This document shows, one piece after another, positions 61,750 through 64,000 of a DNA stretch of 64,000 nt; position 1 is the stretch's first letter, and each line of letters starts with the position of its first letter. This DNA comes from CALLCD01 sp039196965 (GTDB lineage: Bacteria > Pseudomonadota > Alphaproteobacteria > Caulobacterales > Hyphomonadaceae), in assembly GCA_039196965.1 (NCBI GenBank), contig JBCCUK010000012.1, forward strand, positions 1 through 64,000, in the 5' to 3' direction. The translations under genes and the position numbers were made by a program. The notes under the pieces were generated by a model, which was not told the DNA's origin, did not search any database, and worked only from the letters and a program-made list of their open reading frames with translations.

Positions 61750-62122
61750 GTTTGAGCAAAATCTACTCGATGCGGGTGGTGCGCTGACGGCCCTTGTCGA
61801 TGGCCCTGGCCGTGAGGCGGCTGATGCCTTGAGCGCAGCCTTTGACGAGGCAGGCAATAGAATTGAGCAAGCATTAGGCAGGGCTGCGCGAAGCGGCGAG
61901 CTGGACTTTTCGAGGATGGCGGAAGGCGTCCTCCGTGATCTTGCAACGATTGCGGCTGAGGCCCTGTTGGCGCGAACGGGTATCGCAGGTGGGGCCGGGC
62001 AGACGGTCAATGTCAATCTCGCGCTGGGGGCCGGTGCCGATGCAAACTCCGTCATGAAGAGCCGAGGCACAATCACTACAGCACTTGCCCAGGCCGCCGC
62101 CGCGGGGAGGCGCTTCATATGA
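61742..62122 (+). CDS. Short GTA tape-measure protein (g11)
   Basis: A 126-residue protein with helical N-terminal part (DAGGALTALVDGPGREAAD, then RIEQALGRAARSGELDFSRM), a LARTGIAGG turn and a C-terminal TTALAQAAAAGRRF typical of GTA tape measures. The start ATG 61742 follows GGGAGG at 5 bases. RcGTA's tape measure is about 220 residues by memory, so this one is notably short. It overlaps g12 by 4 bases. Confidence 0.8.
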   Translation: MDEFEQNLLDAGGALTALVDGPGREAADALSAAFDEAGNRIEQALGRAARSGELDFSRMAEGVLRDLATIAAEALLARTGIAGGAGQTVNVNLALGAGADANSVMKSRGTITTALAQAAAAGRRFI

Positions 62123-62742
62123 GTCTTGCAAACTTTCATGATGTCACCTTGCCGATGTCGATTGCGTTCGGTGCCCAGGGCGGCCCTGAACGGCGGACGG
62201 AAATTGTTGCTCTGGCCAGCGGCCGTGAAGTGAGGAACGGGCTCTGGTCCGGATCCCGTCGGAGATGGGAGCTCGCCGGCTCGGCAAGTAAATTGGGCGA
62301 CCTGAATAAACTCATAGAGTTCTTCGAGGCGCGGCGTGGACGGCTCCACGGGTTTCGATTTCGCGACATAATAGATGACAGATCCACGGCCCCTGGCGAA
62401 ATGCCCAGCGCAACCGATGTCGTCATTGGTGAAGGCGATGGCAGTAAACCAGTCTTTGAGCTGATCAAATATTACGGCGATACAATTAGACGTATCTGGA
62501 AGCCAGTTTCGGGGTCCGTCCGTGTCGCAATTGACGGCGTTGAGACGGCCGAAGGTGTATCCATCAATACGAATAGCGGAGAGGTTCGCTTTGTGAGCGC
62601 GCCGTCTATAGGTGCGGTGATTAGCGCAGGGTTTGTTTTCGATGTTCCAGTTCGCTTCGATTCTGATCGTATAGAGACGAGCCTCGATGGATTCGGAGCC
62701 GGACGCGCTGTCCAGGTTCCAATCATAGAACTGCTGGGCTGA
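62119..62742 (+). CDS. GTA distal tail protein, DUF2460 (g12)
   Basis: A 207-residue distal tail protein: FHDVTLPMSIAFGAQGGPER at the start, GLWSGSRRRWELAG, FFEARRGRLHGFRFRD and SGEVRFVSAPSIGAVISAGF. DUF2460 proteins form the ring at the tail end. All expected blocks are present. Confidence 0.9.
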   Translation: MSLANFHDVTLPMSIAFGAQGGPERRTEIVALASGREVRNGLWSGSRRRWELAGSASKLGDLNKLIEFFEARRGRLHGFRFRDIIDDRSTAPGEMPSATDVVIGEGDGSKPVFELIKYYGDTIRRIWKPVSGSVRVAIDGVETAEGVSINTNSGEVRFVSAPSIGAVISAGFVFDVPVRFDSDRIETSLDGFGAGRAVQVPIIELLG

Positions 62743-62746
62743 CTTA

Positions 62747-63352
62747 ATGAGACAGATAGATGATGATTTCCACACCCGTCTGACATCGGGTGTGACGACG
62801 ACTTGCATTTGTTGGCGATTGGAGCGCCAAGACGGATTCGTCGTCGGCGTTACGGACCATGATAAATCGCTGCAATTTCGTGGATTGAGTTATGTCCCTG
62901 GTTCAGCTGTCGGGACCAGTGAGTTCACAAGTTCTGCAGGGCTCAAGCCGGGGCAGGCCGGTGCCGCCGGTTCTCTGTCCAGCGATGCTATCACAGAGGA
63001 GGACCTGGTTGATGGTCTTTGGGATGCAGCAAGGGTAGATGTCTTCAGGGTCGATTGGGAGCATACCGAATATGGTGTGCAGATCTGGTCTGGCCGGTTT
63101 TCAGAAATCACCCGCGGAGAGATTGGTTTCCAGGCGGAACTCGTGTCCCTCAAAGCCGATTTGGAGCGGCCTGTCGGGCGCGTATACTCCCGCCACGGAA
63201 TAACAACTGACCATTCGCCTGATGCACAGGACTTCGAGGCTTACAAGGCGAACGGAATCGCCGACGAGTTCCCCGGATTTCCGCATATGCCCGGCAATGA
63301 TGTGGTTCTGTCAGGTCCTGCAGTGACGGGTAATGATGGCGGCCAGCGATGA
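62747..63352 (+). CDS. GTA hub protein, DUF2163, shortened (g13)
   Basis: DUF2163/phage_BR0599 protein of the tail baseplate hub. N-terminal blocks are normal (TTTCICWRLERQDGFVVGVT, DHDKSLQFRG, WSGRFSEITRGE), and the terminal GFPHMPGND is present. But the normal middle/C-terminal segment with cysteine motifs of the type C-x3-LGD-x2-C and CDKR-x2-TC is missing: 201 residues against about 290-300, with only Cys20 and Cys22. The stretch between VYSRHG and DEFPGFPHM has no Cys. It overlaps g14 by 4 bases. Confidence 0.88.
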   Translation: MRQIDDDFHTRLTSGVTTTCICWRLERQDGFVVGVTDHDKSLQFRGLSYVPGSAVGTSEFTSSAGLKPGQAGAAGSLSSDAITEEDLVDGLWDAARVDVFRVDWEHTEYGVQIWSGRFSEITRGEIGFQAELVSLKADLERPVGRVYSRHGITTDHSPDAQDFEAYKANGIADEFPGFPHMPGNDVVLSGPAVTGNDGGQR

Positions 63353-63780
63353 CACGGGACGAGGTTATAGGTGTCGCCAGGGAGTGGCTGGGCACGCCTT
63401 ATCAGCACCAGGTGAGCGTCAAAGGCGTCGGTACAGACTGTCTTGGTTTGCTGAGGGGGATCTGGCGTGCCTGCGAAGGAGCAGAACCCGAACAGATTCC
63501 ACCTTATACACCGGACTGGGCAGAGCACCGCGAAACGGACAGTTTGACGGATGCTGCGAGATATCACCTGCGCGAGATACCTATTGGTGAAGCCAGATCC
63601 GCGGACGTCTTATTGTTTCGAATGGCGCTCGGTTGCCCGGCGAAACACTGCGCGATTTTGAGCGGTCCCGACAGGATCATCCATGCTTATTGGGGGCGCG
63701 CCGTGGTGGAGACGCGCCTCGTGCCCTGGTGGAAGAGACGCATATCCGGCGCATTTTCATTTCCCAGTATTGAGGACTGA
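63349..63780 (+). CDS. GTA cell-wall peptidase, NlpC/P60 (g14)
   Basis: A 143-residue NlpC/P60 peptidase that probably opens the recipient's wall. Catalytic Cys31 (GTDCLGLL), His100 (CPAKHCAIL) and His112 (IIHAYW) are present in the usual order. The family start EVIGVAREWLGTPY is clear. It starts within the end of g13 and precedes g15 by 3 bases. Confidence 0.92.
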   Translation: MTRDEVIGVAREWLGTPYQHQVSVKGVGTDCLGLLRGIWRACEGAEPEQIPPYTPDWAEHRETDSLTDAARYHLREIPIGEARSADVLLFRMALGCPAKHCAILSGPDRIIHAYWGRAVVETRLVPWWKRRISGAFSFPSIED

Positions 63781-63783
63781 AGC

Positions 63784-64000
63784 ATGGCTCAAATTGCCCT
63801 GACCTCCATTGGTCAAACCTTGGGTTCGGCGCTCCTTCCTGGCGGCGTTGGTGCTTTTGGCATTGGTCTGTCGGGTGCTGCAATCGGCGGTGCGATTGGT
63901 GGTTTTGCGGGCAGAGCTATTGATGGTGTGTTATTTGGCTCGACCCGTGAAGGCCCACGTATCGAAAACATTCGGATTATGGAGTCCCGCGAAGGTGCTG
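63784..64000 (+). CDS. GTA tail fibre/megatron protein g15, 3' end beyond the window
   Basis: Only the first ~72 residues are inside the window. They are Gly/Ala-rich and hydrophobic (GSALLPGGVGAFGIGLSGAA, IGGAIGGFAGRAID) and reach IENIRIMESREGA, the start pattern of the large RcGTA g15 'megatron' that forms the tail tip. The frame is open to the window edge. Confidence 0.87.
   Translation, partial: MAQIALTSIGQTLGSALLPGGVGAFGIGLSGAAIGGAIGGFAGRAIDGVLFGSTREGPRIENIRIMESREGA

Noticed and set aside
61567..62808. 413-codon minus-strand frame across g10.1-g13
   Set aside because: Opposes five overlapping, well-matched tail genes; composition is typical of an antisense shadow.
53007..64000. A complete prophage
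   Set aside because: No integrase, repressor, replication or lysis genes and no attachment repeats are visible; gene order matches a GTA-type cluster instead.
1..64000. CRISPR arrays, tRNA or rRNA genes, insertion sequences
   Set aside because: No regularly spaced repeats, cloverleaf-type sequence, or transposase frames were found by reading both strands; a short tRNA could still be missed by eye.

Overview
The window looks like chromosome from a marine-type alphaproteobacterium. Supporting evidence is the conserved order ubiE-ubiB-coaBC and panB-yfgM-like-bamB-der, a large cluster homologous to the alphaproteobacterial gene transfer agent (GTA), and an N-methylglutamate (NMG) pathway of the kind known from marine Rhodobacterales and methylotrophic alphaproteobacteria. 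I cannot fix the genus; a member of Rhodobacterales, Parvularculales, Hyphomonadales or a neighbouring order fits. No tRNA, rRNA, CRISPR array or insertion sequence was seen.

1-5.2 kb: the 3' part of acetyl-CoA synthetase, then a 474-base AT-rich gap and acnB, whose base composition is visibly lower in G+C. 5.4-24.3 kb: a methylated-amine locus. It holds an XRE-cupin regulator, then on the minus strand folD-mgdABCD-purU, mgsABC-gmaS, dmmDABC, amt and an unlisted 58-codon membrane microprotein, with a GlxA/AraC-type regulator divergent from folD. The pathway read from the genes is dimethylamine -> methylamine (DmmABC) -> gamma-glutamylmethylamide (GmaS) -> N-methylglutamate (MgsABC) -> glutamate plus methylene-THF (MgdABCD), with FolD and PurU taking the C1 unit to formate. 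A 15-bp dyad TTTCTT-N3-AAGAAA lies about 80 bp upstream of both amt and mgsA.

24.5-32.8 kb: a two-TM ion channel, a GltS-type glutamate permease, and a cyanophycin module: a CphZ-like beta-Asp-Arg dipeptide hydrolase, cyanophycin synthetase, and a 731-residue protein made of two cyanophycinase domains. The second domain keeps Ser and Glu but has Asn in place of the catalytic His. Together with the amine genes this suggests an island that takes in methylamine nitrogen as glutamate and stores it as cyanophycin (inference).

33.0-52.9 kb: housekeeping and small metabolic genes: ubiE, ubiB, coaBC, a crotonase, an SDR, hppD with a divergent MarR regulator, a VOC protein, a LuxR-HTH/alpha-beta-hydrolase fusion, a DUF6249/ECF-sigma/two-TM module, panB, bamB, der, an ABC-F ATPase, and a frameshifted MAPEG gene. 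53.0-64.0 kb: a class A penicillin-binding protein, then a GTA-type structural cluster running from a possible g1 through terminase, portal, protease, capsid and tail genes into the first codons of g15. It has no g7 between g6 and g8, a short tape-measure gene, and a hub protein (g13) lacking the cysteine-rich segment normal for its family.
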